A stretch of DNA of 64,000 nt, taken from Pseudomonas huaxiensis. GTDB lineage: Bacteria > Pseudomonadota > Gammaproteobacteria > Pseudomonadales > Pseudomonadaceae. Both the position numbers and the translations under genes were made by a program. The DNA lies in NCBI RefSeq assembly GCF_003231275.1, contig NZ_QKVL01000014.1, positions 62,001 to 126,000 of the forward strand. Reading direction: 5' to 3'. A model generated the notes under the pieces. The model did no database searches, was not told where the DNA came from, and saw nothing but the letters and a program-made list of their open reading frames with translations. The first letter of the stretch is position 1, and the number at the start of each line of letters is the position of its first letter. This document shows, in pieces, positions 57,267 to 64,000 of the stretch.

Positions 57267-60200
57267 TCAGTCCTCGTCGCAGCTTGCCAGTATGTCCTCT
57301 AGCGACGCGCGTGTTTCCTCGTCGAGGCCGTCCATAAGGCGGTTCATGACCGCTTCGCTGAGCGGCGAGTCGCCGAAGCTCAGGGAGAAGGCGATGGCTT
57401 CCTTGACCTCTAGACTGCTGTCACCCGCCAGTGTCAGCAGGGTTTCCTCGTTGCTGGCCGGCGCATGGCTGCCGAACAGCTTTCTCGCCAAGGCGATCCG
57501 CACCTCCTCGCTGGCATCGTTGGCGAGGGTCTTCTGCGCCACGATCAGCAGGCGAGGGCCATAGCTGCTGCTCTTGTCGATCAGCGCCTTGCGCACCTTG
57601 ATATCGGTGTCCCGGGCCAGCGCCAATTGCACATGAGGTAACAACTGGGCATTGCCCGCCAGCGCTACACGCACACTGCTTTCGCGGTCTTTCAGCAGGC
57701 GCAGTTGCACTTCTTCGCTCAGTGCCCGGCCCCAGCGACTGGTGGGTTGTCCGGCCAGGGCCTTGCGCACCGTGGTGGAGTCGTCCTCGGCGAGGTGGCT
57801 TTGCAGGGCGAGGCTCAAGTGTGGGTGTTGGGCCAGCAATGCACGAATCTCGAACGCGTCGTCCTGAGCGAGCAGACCCTGGGCCAGCAATTTCAAGGCG
57901 AAGCCCGAGTGGCCGTTGGCCCGCTTCAGCAGCTCGGTACGTACGTCTTCATCGTTGTCTGTGGCCAGTGTTTGCTGGGTCTGCTTGCTGAGGTGCGGGT
58001 TGGCCGCCAGGGCAACACGGATGTTGTACGAACTGTCGCCGCACAAGCGCTCCTCGATATCGGCGGGCAGCGGCTGGCTGCCGATCAGGGCCGAGCGCAC
58101 GGTCGCAGTGGAGTCCTTGGCCAGCTTTTGCGCTACGTCCAGTGCCAGTTTCGGGTTGGCCGCGAGCTTCGCGCGGACGGAGTACTCGCTGTGTGTTGCC
58201 AGCTTCCCTTGCAGCGCTGAGTCCAGCGCCGGGTTGCCGGCAAGCACTTCCATCAGTGGTGTCGATTTGATCCAATTGGTGTGGAAATCGCTTTGCAAGT
58301 TCACTGGCAGTTTGGCATTACCCGCCAGGGCCAGGTCGACCTTCGAAGGCTCGGGGATCACATACCAGGCGGCGTGCAGGGCGGGCGCAGGTGTCGCCTG
58401 AGCAAGTTCGCGCATCACGTCTTCGCCGAGGCTGGTGTTGCCGGCCAGGGTTTGCCGCACTTCGTCGAACTCGCTTCTGACCAATTGCGCGTATTGCCCT
58501 TGCGTCAGGTTTGCATGCTGGGCCAGCTCGATCTGGACCGCCTTGACGTCCTTTAGCAGCAAGGCGAACACTGGTGCAGTCAGTTCCCGGTTGCCTGCCA
58601 GATCTGTGCGCACACCACTGTCAGGATCTTCCGCCAGGCGTGCCTGGACGGGGCCGGCCAGACTCAGGTTTCGCGCCAGAGCACGACGCACGTCGACCTC
58701 GCCGTCGACGGCAAGCTCCTGCTGGATGCGGTTTACGATGCGATAGTTGCGTGCGAGGTTTTCGCGCACCTGCGCGTTGTCGCCGAGCAGTTGCGCTTGC
58801 GTGTCGTCATTCAGTTCGCAGTACCAGGCAAATTGCTCGCGGACGCTCGACTCGGGATCTTTGGCGATGCGTTGCTGCTGTTCGGCGGACAGCCCCGGGC
58901 ACCAGATCAGCATGGCTTCGCGAACTTCGGTGTGCGGGTCTTGCAGCAAGGTGTCGATGATCTGCGCATTGATGGCGTCGTTGCTGACCAGCTTCTCGCG
59001 TACCGAGGCATCCGGGTCACGGGACAGCAGCCCGAGAATCTCGACGCTGGCGTGATCGTTGCCGGCCAGCGCCGCACGCACTTCAGCGGATTCGCTTTGC
59101 ACCAGGCCGCGTTGCAACAGTGCCGAGTTCAGGGTGCGGTTGCCGGCCAGTTCGACCTGCACCGATTCGCTGTCTTTGGCCAGGTATTGCAGGGTCGCGC
59201 TTGCCAAGGCGGGGTGGCGGGCCAGGGCCTTGCGCACTTCAATGTGAGCGTCCTGGGCCAGCAGCAATTGTGCGGGCCCGCCGATGGCCGGGTTGCTGGC
59301 CAGTTGCAAGCGCACGTCCATGCCGTCCTGGGCCAGTTGCAGTTGCACCGAGTCGGGCAGCGCAGCTTCACCGCCGCGCGACGCCAGTGCCAGGTGCACC
59401 TCGGCATCCTCATCCTGGGTCAGGTTCAGTTGCACCGTCTCGCTCAAGGACGGCAGCCGGGCGAGGGTTTCGCGGACGTCGGCGTGCGCGTCCCGCGACA
59501 ACAGCGATTGCACTTCACTGGACAGCACCGGATTGCCCGCGAGGGCCACGCGTACGCTGTCTTCGCTGTCCTTGCTGAGCTGGCGCTGGGTATCGTTGCC
59601 GATATGGCGGTTCTGCGCCAGGGCGCGGCGAACCTCGGAGTCCTTGTCCTTCAGCATTTCCCGCAGTAGCGGTTCGTGGCTGCTCTTGGTCGCCAGCAGG
59701 CGCCGGTGTTCGGGTTTCAGCCCAAGACGGTGGAACTCGCTGGCCAGCAGGTCTTGCGGTGCCTGCGGGTGGACGCAGGCCAGGTGCAGCAGGTCGAGGT
59801 CGAAATCGGGATGTTTATCCTCGATGTTGATCCGCAGGGTCAGTACGCGCTCCGGGCAATTGGGGTTGCTGTACACCGCGATGCGGATGTCTTCGACCTG
59901 ATCGCCCGCGAGTTTTTCCAGCAAGTCGTCCGGGCAGTCTTCACTTCTGGCGACTTCTTCGCGGCGCAGCGCATTGACGCTGTCAGCCATCTGGATCATC
60001 TGCGCCACGCTCAGGCCGTCGCAGGCCGAGGCCGGCTTGAGCTTGAGTTTTTCGAACAGCTCTTCGTACTTCGCCACCTGCTCACGCAGGGTTTCGCGCA
60101 ACGGTACGGTCAATTCGATGGCGACTTCGACGTCCTCGAACTTCAGCGCGCGGCTGTCGAGGAAGGCAGCTTCCCGCGCCTCGTTAATGGCGTTCTGGAT

Positions 60201-61526
60201 ATCTGCGCCGGCGTAGTCGCGGCACTGGGTGATCAGCGTGCTGCGCTCCTCGGCTGAGAGTTCAAGCTCCTCGCCCTTGAGGTGGATATCGAGGATCGCC
60301 CCACGCTCGGCGGCGTTGGGGAAGCCGACATAGAACACTTCGTCGAAACGCCCCTTGCGCAGCAGTTCCGGGGGCAGGGCGGTGATGTTGTTGGCGGTGG
60401 CGATGACGAACACCGCGCCGGTCTTCTCCTGCATCCAGGTCAGGAAGTAGCCGAACAGCCGCGACGACACTTCCGATCCGCTGCCGCTGGTCATGCCGAC
60501 GAAGGCTTTTTCCAGTTCATCGATCCAGAGAATGCACGGGCTGACCGACTCGGCCATGGTCAGGGCGCGGCGCATGTTGTGTTCGCTTTCGCCGACGTAT
60601 TTGCCCAGCAGCGAGCCGATGTCCAGTCGCAGCAGCGGCAACTGGAACAGGCCGGCCGCAGCCTTGGCAGTCAGGGATTTGCCGCAGCCGGGCATGCCGG
60701 CGATCAGCACGCCCTTGGGTGCCTGCACCCGCGCGTCGTGAGCTTCGCCAAGGCGGCGGAAGATCTGCGCGCGGCGTCCCAGCCACAGCTTGAGGTTCTC
60801 CAGACCGCCGATATCCGTGGCGTTTTCGCTGACCCGGAGCATTTCCAGCACACCGCTCTTGGCGATGATCTGTTCCTTTTCGTGCTGGATCAGCGCCAGG
60901 GCGGCATCGTTGATCTGTTCGTGCTGCAAGCGGACCATCGCCAGCGCCGAGCGGATTTCTTCCTGGCTCAGGCCACTGCAGGCGGCATGCAAGCGCTGGC
61001 GGAGGTTTTCCGGCACCAGCAACTCCAGGTGCTGGCAGACGCTGTCGAGTTGGCTGCCGATTTCCTCGCCGCGGGGCAACGGCAGCGGCAGCAGGGTGAT
61101 CTGCGCTTCGATCGGCGGCGGGATGTGCAGGGTTTCCGAGACCAGCACCACGGCGGCCTTACCGCGATGATGGCGCTGGATGCGGTTGAGCAACTGCTTC
61201 AGCCGCGCTACCGCCAGGGGCTGGTTTTCCAGGGCGCTGCGGGCGTCCTTGAGGATGAACAGCTTGCCGTCCAGGTCATCATCGAGCAGCGCCGGCAGGC
61301 TGTCGGCCAGCTCGGTCTTCGCGCCCTGGCTGCCACGCGGTTGCTTGTTGAAGAAATCCACCCAGCCGTAGCCGAGGTTCCATTCCTTGGGGTGCAGGTT
61401 CAGTTGCGCGGCGACGTCCTGGAGCATGGCGTCGACCCGCGCCTCTTCGCCGGAGTGGATGTACAGCCCCGGATAGCCGGCGACCAGGTGGGATTTGATC
61501 TTGTCCTTGAGTTCGAGCAGGTTCAT
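57267..61526 (-). CDS. Ycf46-like AAA+ ATPase with about 28 LRV repeats
   Basis: 1419 residues. Residues 1-225 resemble the Ycf46 N-terminal region. The AAA+ core (225-480) has Walker A GMPGCGKS at 277-284, Walker B CILWIDELEK with Asp336-Glu337, sensor asparagine 379/380 in IATANN, and arginine-finger candidates 390 and 393 in RKGRFD. From about 525 to the end there are some 28 repeats of 25 residues of type L-A-x-D-x-x-x-x-V-R-x-A-L-A-x-N (as in LAKDSTATVRSALIGSQPL), as in leucine-rich-repeat-variant proteins. It follows the effector-like gene by six bases, translationally coupled. The repeat arm probably senses or holds a partner; remodelling by ATP is inferred. Confidence 0.85.
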   Translation of the reverse strand: MNLLELKDKIKSHLVAGYPGLYIHSGEEARVDAMLQDVAAQLNLHPKEWNLGYGWVDFFNKQPRGSQGAKTELADSLPALLDDDLDGKLFILKDARSALENQPLAVARLKQLLNRIQRHHRGKAAVVLVSETLHIPPPIEAQITLLPLPLPRGEEIGSQLDSVCQHLELLVPENLRQRLHAACSGLSQEEIRSALAMVRLQHEQINDAALALIQHEKEQIIAKSGVLEMLRVSENATDIGGLENLKLWLGRRAQIFRRLGEAHDARVQAPKGVLIAGMPGCGKSLTAKAAAGLFQLPLLRLDIGSLLGKYVGESEHNMRRALTMAESVSPCILWIDELEKAFVGMTSGSGSEVSSRLFGYFLTWMQEKTGAVFVIATANNITALPPELLRKGRFDEVFYVGFPNAAERGAILDIHLKGEELELSAEERSTLITQCRDYAGADIQNAINEAREAAFLDSRALKFEDVEVAIELTVPLRETLREQVAKYEELFEKLKLKPASACDGLSVAQMIQMADSVNALRREEVARSEDCPDDLLEKLAGDQVEDIRIAVYSNPNCPERVLTLRINIEDKHPDFDLDLLHLACVHPQAPQDLLASEFHRLGLKPEHRRLLATKSSHEPLLREMLKDKDSEVRRALAQNRHIGNDTQRQLSKDSEDSVRVALAGNPVLSSEVQSLLSRDAHADVRETLARLPSLSETVQLNLTQDEDAEVHLALASRGGEAALPDSVQLQLAQDGMDVRLQLASNPAIGGPAQLLLAQDAHIEVRKALARHPALASATLQYLAKDSESVQVELAGNRTLNSALLQRGLVQSESAEVRAALAGNDHASVEILGLLSRDPDASVREKLVSNDAINAQIIDTLLQDPHTEVREAMLIWCPGLSAEQQQRIAKDPESSVREQFAWYCELNDDTQAQLLGDNAQVRENLARNYRIVNRIQQELAVDGEVDVRRALARNLSLAGPVQARLAEDPDSGVRTDLAGNRELTAPVFALLLKDVKAVQIELAQHANLTQGQYAQLVRSEFDEVRQTLAGNTSLGEDVMRELAQATPAPALHAAWYVIPEPSKVDLALAGNAKLPVNLQSDFHTNWIKSTPLMEVLAGNPALDSALQGKLATHSEYSVRAKLAANPKLALDVAQKLAKDSTATVRSALIGSQPLPADIEERLCGDSSYNIRVALAANPHLSKQTQQTLATDNDEDVRTELLKRANGHSGFALKLLAQGLLAQDDAFEIRALLAQHPHLSLALQSHLAEDDSTTVRKALAGQPTSRWGRALSEEVQLRLLKDRESSVRVALAGNAQLLPHVQLALARDTDIKVRKALIDKSSSYGPRLLIVAQKTLANDASEEVRIALARKLFGSHAPASNEETLLTLAGDSSLEVKEAIAFSLSFGDSPLSEAVMNRLMDGLDEETRASLEDILASCDED

Positions 61527-61532
61527 CAGTGC

Positions 61533-63110
61533 TTACCAGCCGGAGAAGAGGGAAGAGGCGAAATTGCTGATCCCGCGCCCGATGGATTCCAGCGCCCGGC
61601 CAGCCCCTTCGACGACGCGCGCCACGGTCTTGAGCGCGGTCTTGGCCACGGCCTTGCCAGCGCTGTAGATCACCTCGCCGATCTGGCCACCGGCAATACC
61701 GCCGGCCACGCCACCGATAAAGCCGCCGACCATGGTGCCGACCGGTCCGAAGACGGTGCCGATCGCCGCGCCCACCGAGGCGCCTTTGGTGGCGGCGACG
61801 ATGGCCATGGTCGTGGTCACGGTGGTGTTGCCGATGGCGTCGATTGCCTCTTCGCCGGTCAGTTCGCCTTTGCCCAGCTTGTAAAGGATCTTGGCGTTCT
61901 GCAGGCCGACGCAGGCGATGTTGGTGATCAGCCCCGCCGGCGTGGCGCGCAGGGCGGTGCCGAGCCAGCCGTTCTTCACCGCCACCACCACGGCGCCGGA
62001 GACCGCCACCTGAGCGGCGGTGTTGGTGCCGGCGCGCAGGGAACTGTCGAAGAACTCTTTGAGTTCGTCATTGGCGCTGGGGTTTTCCCGGCCGTTCAGC
62101 CAGTTCCAGGCGCGTCGGGCGAGGATCCGCGTGCCCTGCATGCCCACCGCAATGCAGGCGCCGACCACTGCCTGCTTGCCGATCTGCTTGGCGATGTCGA
62201 TGCGGTTGGTGTCGTTCCAATCGTACTGGCGCGACTCTTCCTCGGCCTGGGCCTTTTCCTGCAGGGCCTTGGCTTCTTCCTTGGACAGCGGCTTGGACTT
62301 GACCCCGTCGACCTCGATCACTTCGGTGCTGTCGGGCACATCGGCGCTTTGGCCTTCGGGGACCAGGCGTTTCTGGTCGGCGTAATCACCACCGTTCAGT
62401 TGGGTATTGGTAGCCTTGGCGTCGGCGCCGTACTTGGACTGGTATTTTCCGACCACATTGCCGTTGCCGTCGACGATCTCGATGTCGACCGAGTTCAGTT
62501 CCTGGGAGCCGACCACCCGCGCGCGGTAGGGGCTGCCTTTGGCGGCGGCGTCGATATTGAAGGTGTCGACGTGATGCTGCTCGGCGATCAAGCCGTTGAG
62601 GTTGGGGTTCTGGTTGATCGGCCCGGCTTGGGTGGTGATGATCTTCCGGGCGTTTTCGCTGGCATCGGCCAGCGCTCGGTCGATGCCGCCGGCGTACTGG
62701 CCGACATTCACGGAGCCGGTGACGGCGGCGTTTTTCTCGATCTCGCCGGCCAGCCACGAAGCCTTGCTGCGGCCCGTGTCCAGGTGCGCTTGCAGCGACT
62801 CGCGGGACTGGTTGAACGCCGCGGTGGACTGGACCACCTCGCGGCTGGTCTGCAGCAGGTCTTGCTCGTCCTTCCACAGGTCCGGGTATTTGCGGAACTC
62901 ATCACTCAGCCACAGCTCCAGCGGTTTCTCGCCACGCGCATTGCACGAAGCGACGAAGGAGGCGATCACTGCCGTGGTCTTGTTGGCGTTCTCGGTGTTT
63001 TCGAACAGCTCGCCTTCGATGCGCGTCGCCTGCTCCTCGGCGACCTGCTCGAAGTCGATGCTGTCGTCTTTGTCGTAGTCGTCGCCCAGGGGCTTTTCCA
63101 TTTCGGTCAT
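61533..63110 (-). CDS. PD-(D/E)XK-like and glycine-zipper protein
   Basis: 525 residues, ATG 63110 after AGGA. Residues 1-165 are acidic and helical. Residues 168-230 contain E177 (GLIAEQ), D209 (NSVDIEIVD) and Q224-x-K226 (KYQSKYG), the spacing of PD-(D/E)XK-type nucleases with a glutamine in place of the usual second acid. From about 310 there are hydrophobic helices, and residues 443-478 (GASVGAAIGTVFGPVGTMVG and on) form a strong glycine zipper with many GxxxG steps, suggesting membrane insertion or oligomerisation. A nuclease and a membrane-active region in one protein is typical of effector or toxin design; nuclease activity is inferred. Confidence 0.7.
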   Translation of the reverse strand: MTEMEKPLGDDYDKDDSIDFEQVAEEQATRIEGELFENTENANKTTAVIASFVASCNARGEKPLELWLSDEFRKYPDLWKDEQDLLQTSREVVQSTAAFNQSRESLQAHLDTGRSKASWLAGEIEKNAAVTGSVNVGQYAGGIDRALADASENARKIITTQAGPINQNPNLNGLIAEQHHVDTFNIDAAAKGSPYRARVVGSQELNSVDIEIVDGNGNVVGKYQSKYGADAKATNTQLNGGDYADQKRLVPEGQSADVPDSTEVIEVDGVKSKPLSKEEAKALQEKAQAEEESRQYDWNDTNRIDIAKQIGKQAVVGACIAVGMQGTRILARRAWNWLNGRENPSANDELKEFFDSSLRAGTNTAAQVAVSGAVVVAVKNGWLGTALRATPAGLITNIACVGLQNAKILYKLGKGELTGEEAIDAIGNTTVTTTMAIVAATKGASVGAAIGTVFGPVGTMVGGFIGGVAGGIAGGQIGEVIYSAGKAVAKTALKTVARVVEGAGRALESIGRGISNFASSLFSGW

Positions 63111-63123
63111 GGGGTGTCCTGCC

Positions 63124-63996
63124 TCAGTGCAAGTAGTCGGTCAGTTCGTCGCGCAGTTTTTGCTGCAGCCAGACGGGTTCGAGAATGCGTACGTGGGGAA
63201 TCCAGTAGCGAATGATCGGCAGCAACTGGTTGGGGTGATTGACCTGGCAACGCAGTACCAGTTGGCCGTCGTCTTGCTGTTCGATCAGTTGCTGGTGCGG
63301 CAGCACGTTGCGCCGCAGGAAGTAATGGGCGTTGCTGGCGGCGACCCGCACGGTGACGTCGAGGCGGTCCTGGCCGAACCAGACGTCATCGTCGTTTTCG
63401 ATCTGCGCCTGGATGTCGGCGTTGGGCACGAAGGTTTCATCCAGTACGCGCAGCTCGCCGAGGCGCCCGAGGGCGAAGCTTTTCAGGTGATCGTTTTCGG
63501 TGGCGGCGAGGTACCAGATGCCCTTGTTGTGGATCAGCCGGTAGGGCTCGACCCGCCGCAGCTTGCCGGTGTAGCTCAACTGGCAGCGCTGGCGCCGCTC
63601 GATGGCCTGGCCCAGCTGGCGGAACGCGTGGTGGTCGGGGCGGCTCGCGCCTGAATGGCCGTCGCGCACCAGGAAACTCGCCGGGCCCGGCTTGAGCAGG
63701 TCGAGCCAGGAGCGGCGGTCGCTGGCCGGAAACAACTGCTCGACGCCGCTGATGCGGGCGAAGGTCTGCAGGTCGGCGGGCGACAGGCTGCTGCGGTAAT
63801 GGCTGGCGAGTTGATAGACGCCGTTGGCGCCGGGCTCGATGACATCGCCCAGGCGGTTGAGGTCGCGGTAGATGGTCCGCTCGCTGACGCCGAAGCGTTC
63901 GGCAAGTTGCAGGCGGGTAGGGCGCTCGCCCGATTGCATCAGACGGAGGATGTCCGCGAGGCGCAGGGCCAGGGTGTCGTGTTCGTGGGCCGCCAT
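63124..63996 (-). CDS. WYL-domain transcriptional regulator
   Basis: 290 residues; ATG 63996 at the window edge. Residues 1-65 are a HTH_11/DeoR-type winged helix (PTRLQLAERFGVSERTIYRD). Residues 125-195 are a WYL domain with the motif at 161-163 (HNKGIWYLAATENDHL) and arginines for ligand binding; the rest is the C-terminal WCX extension. WYL proteins sense nucleic-acid pieces or nucleotides and regulate many defence operons. It is the first gene, 13 bases before the effector-like gene. The promoter is outside the window. Confidence 0.88.
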   Translation of the reverse strand: MAAHEHDTLALRLADILRLMQSGERPTRLQLAERFGVSERTIYRDLNRLGDVIEPGANGVYQLASHYRSSLSPADLQTFARISGVEQLFPASDRRSWLDLLKPGPASFLVRDGHSGASRPDHHAFRQLGQAIERRQRCQLSYTGKLRRVEPYRLIHNKGIWYLAATENDHLKSFALGRLGELRVLDETFVPNADIQAQIENDDDVWFGQDRLDVTVRVAASNAHYFLRRNVLPHQQLIEQQDDGQLVLRCQVNHPNQLLPIIRYWIPHVRILEPVWLQQKLRDELTDYLH

Positions 63997-64000
63997 GACG

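Noticed and set aside
60282..63215. Plus-strand open frame of 977 codons across the AAA+ and effector genes
   Set aside because: It mirrors GC-rich coding sequence of the minus strand, where clear AAA+, repeat and nuclease-like motifs and coupled starts are found; the plus frame has no motif.
1..64000. CRISPR array or complete rRNA or tRNA gene
   Set aside because: No regularly spaced repeats, and no full tRNA or rRNA; only the tRNA-Pro 3' fragment at 41168-41217.

Overview
The window is a piece of a Pseudomonas-type chromosome (inferred from high-GC coding sequence, an AaaA-like autotransporter aminopeptidase, a PQQ-dependent alcohol dehydrogenase locus, AllE and REP-like hairpins). About two thirds of it is a lambda-organised siphovirus prophage. 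The prophage runs from the left window edge, which cuts into its recombination arm, to a tRNA-Pro 3' fragment at about 41168-41217. Its left end, with attL and the integrase, lies outside the window.

Prophage layout. Positions 1-4340 are a leftward arm of small genes, ending in a Rad52-like annealing protein at the edge. Positions 4341-5460 hold a convergent gene for a basic, zinc-ribbon protein, a boxA/boxB-like nut site, a PL-like promoter and two operator-like palindromes (OL). Positions 5461-6882 hold three leftward genes in the place of lambda rexAB. The CI-like repressor (7042-7755) faces a Cro-like protein (7847-8056) across a three-operator OR region whose 16-bp half-sites match those at OL. 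Rightward come small regulators, an O-like replication protein with iterons inside its gene, a DnaC-like loader, nin-region genes including NinB-like and NinG proteins, and a PR'-like promoter with terminators. The late operon follows: holin, phage metallopeptidase-like protein, small and large terminase, portal, MuF, scaffold, P22-like coat, connector and neck proteins, tail tube with a Big2 domain, tail chaperones with a -1 frameshift site, tape measure, DUF1833, NlpC/P60, TipJ, a tail spike, a GH19 endolysin, a nested Rz/Rz1 spanin pair and a fibre with a signal peptide. A perfect LexA box precedes a two-gene cassette just inside the right attachment site.

Host side. Next to attR are remnants of an older integrase and of IS66-type elements, a frameshifted surface-polysaccharide acyltransferase and a truncated MazG-like start (41300-44988). 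From 45202 to 51613 there is a PQQ-linked alcohol oxidation locus: a FeaR/AraC-type regulator, a type II quinohaemoprotein alcohol dehydrogenase, a MetA-type outer-membrane channel and a PqqU-like TonB receptor. Then come a GH24-like protein without the usual catalytic glutamate, a LysR regulator, allE, a START-domain protein and aaaA.

The most novel part is the leftward three-gene operon 57267-63996: a WYL-domain regulator, a protein with a PD-(D/E)XK-like signature plus a C-terminal glycine-zipper membrane region, and a 1419-residue Ycf46-like AAA+ ATPase carrying about 28 leucine-rich-variant repeats. The tight spacing and the regulator-effector-ATPase layout resemble bacterial defence operons, but I do not recognise it as a named system.
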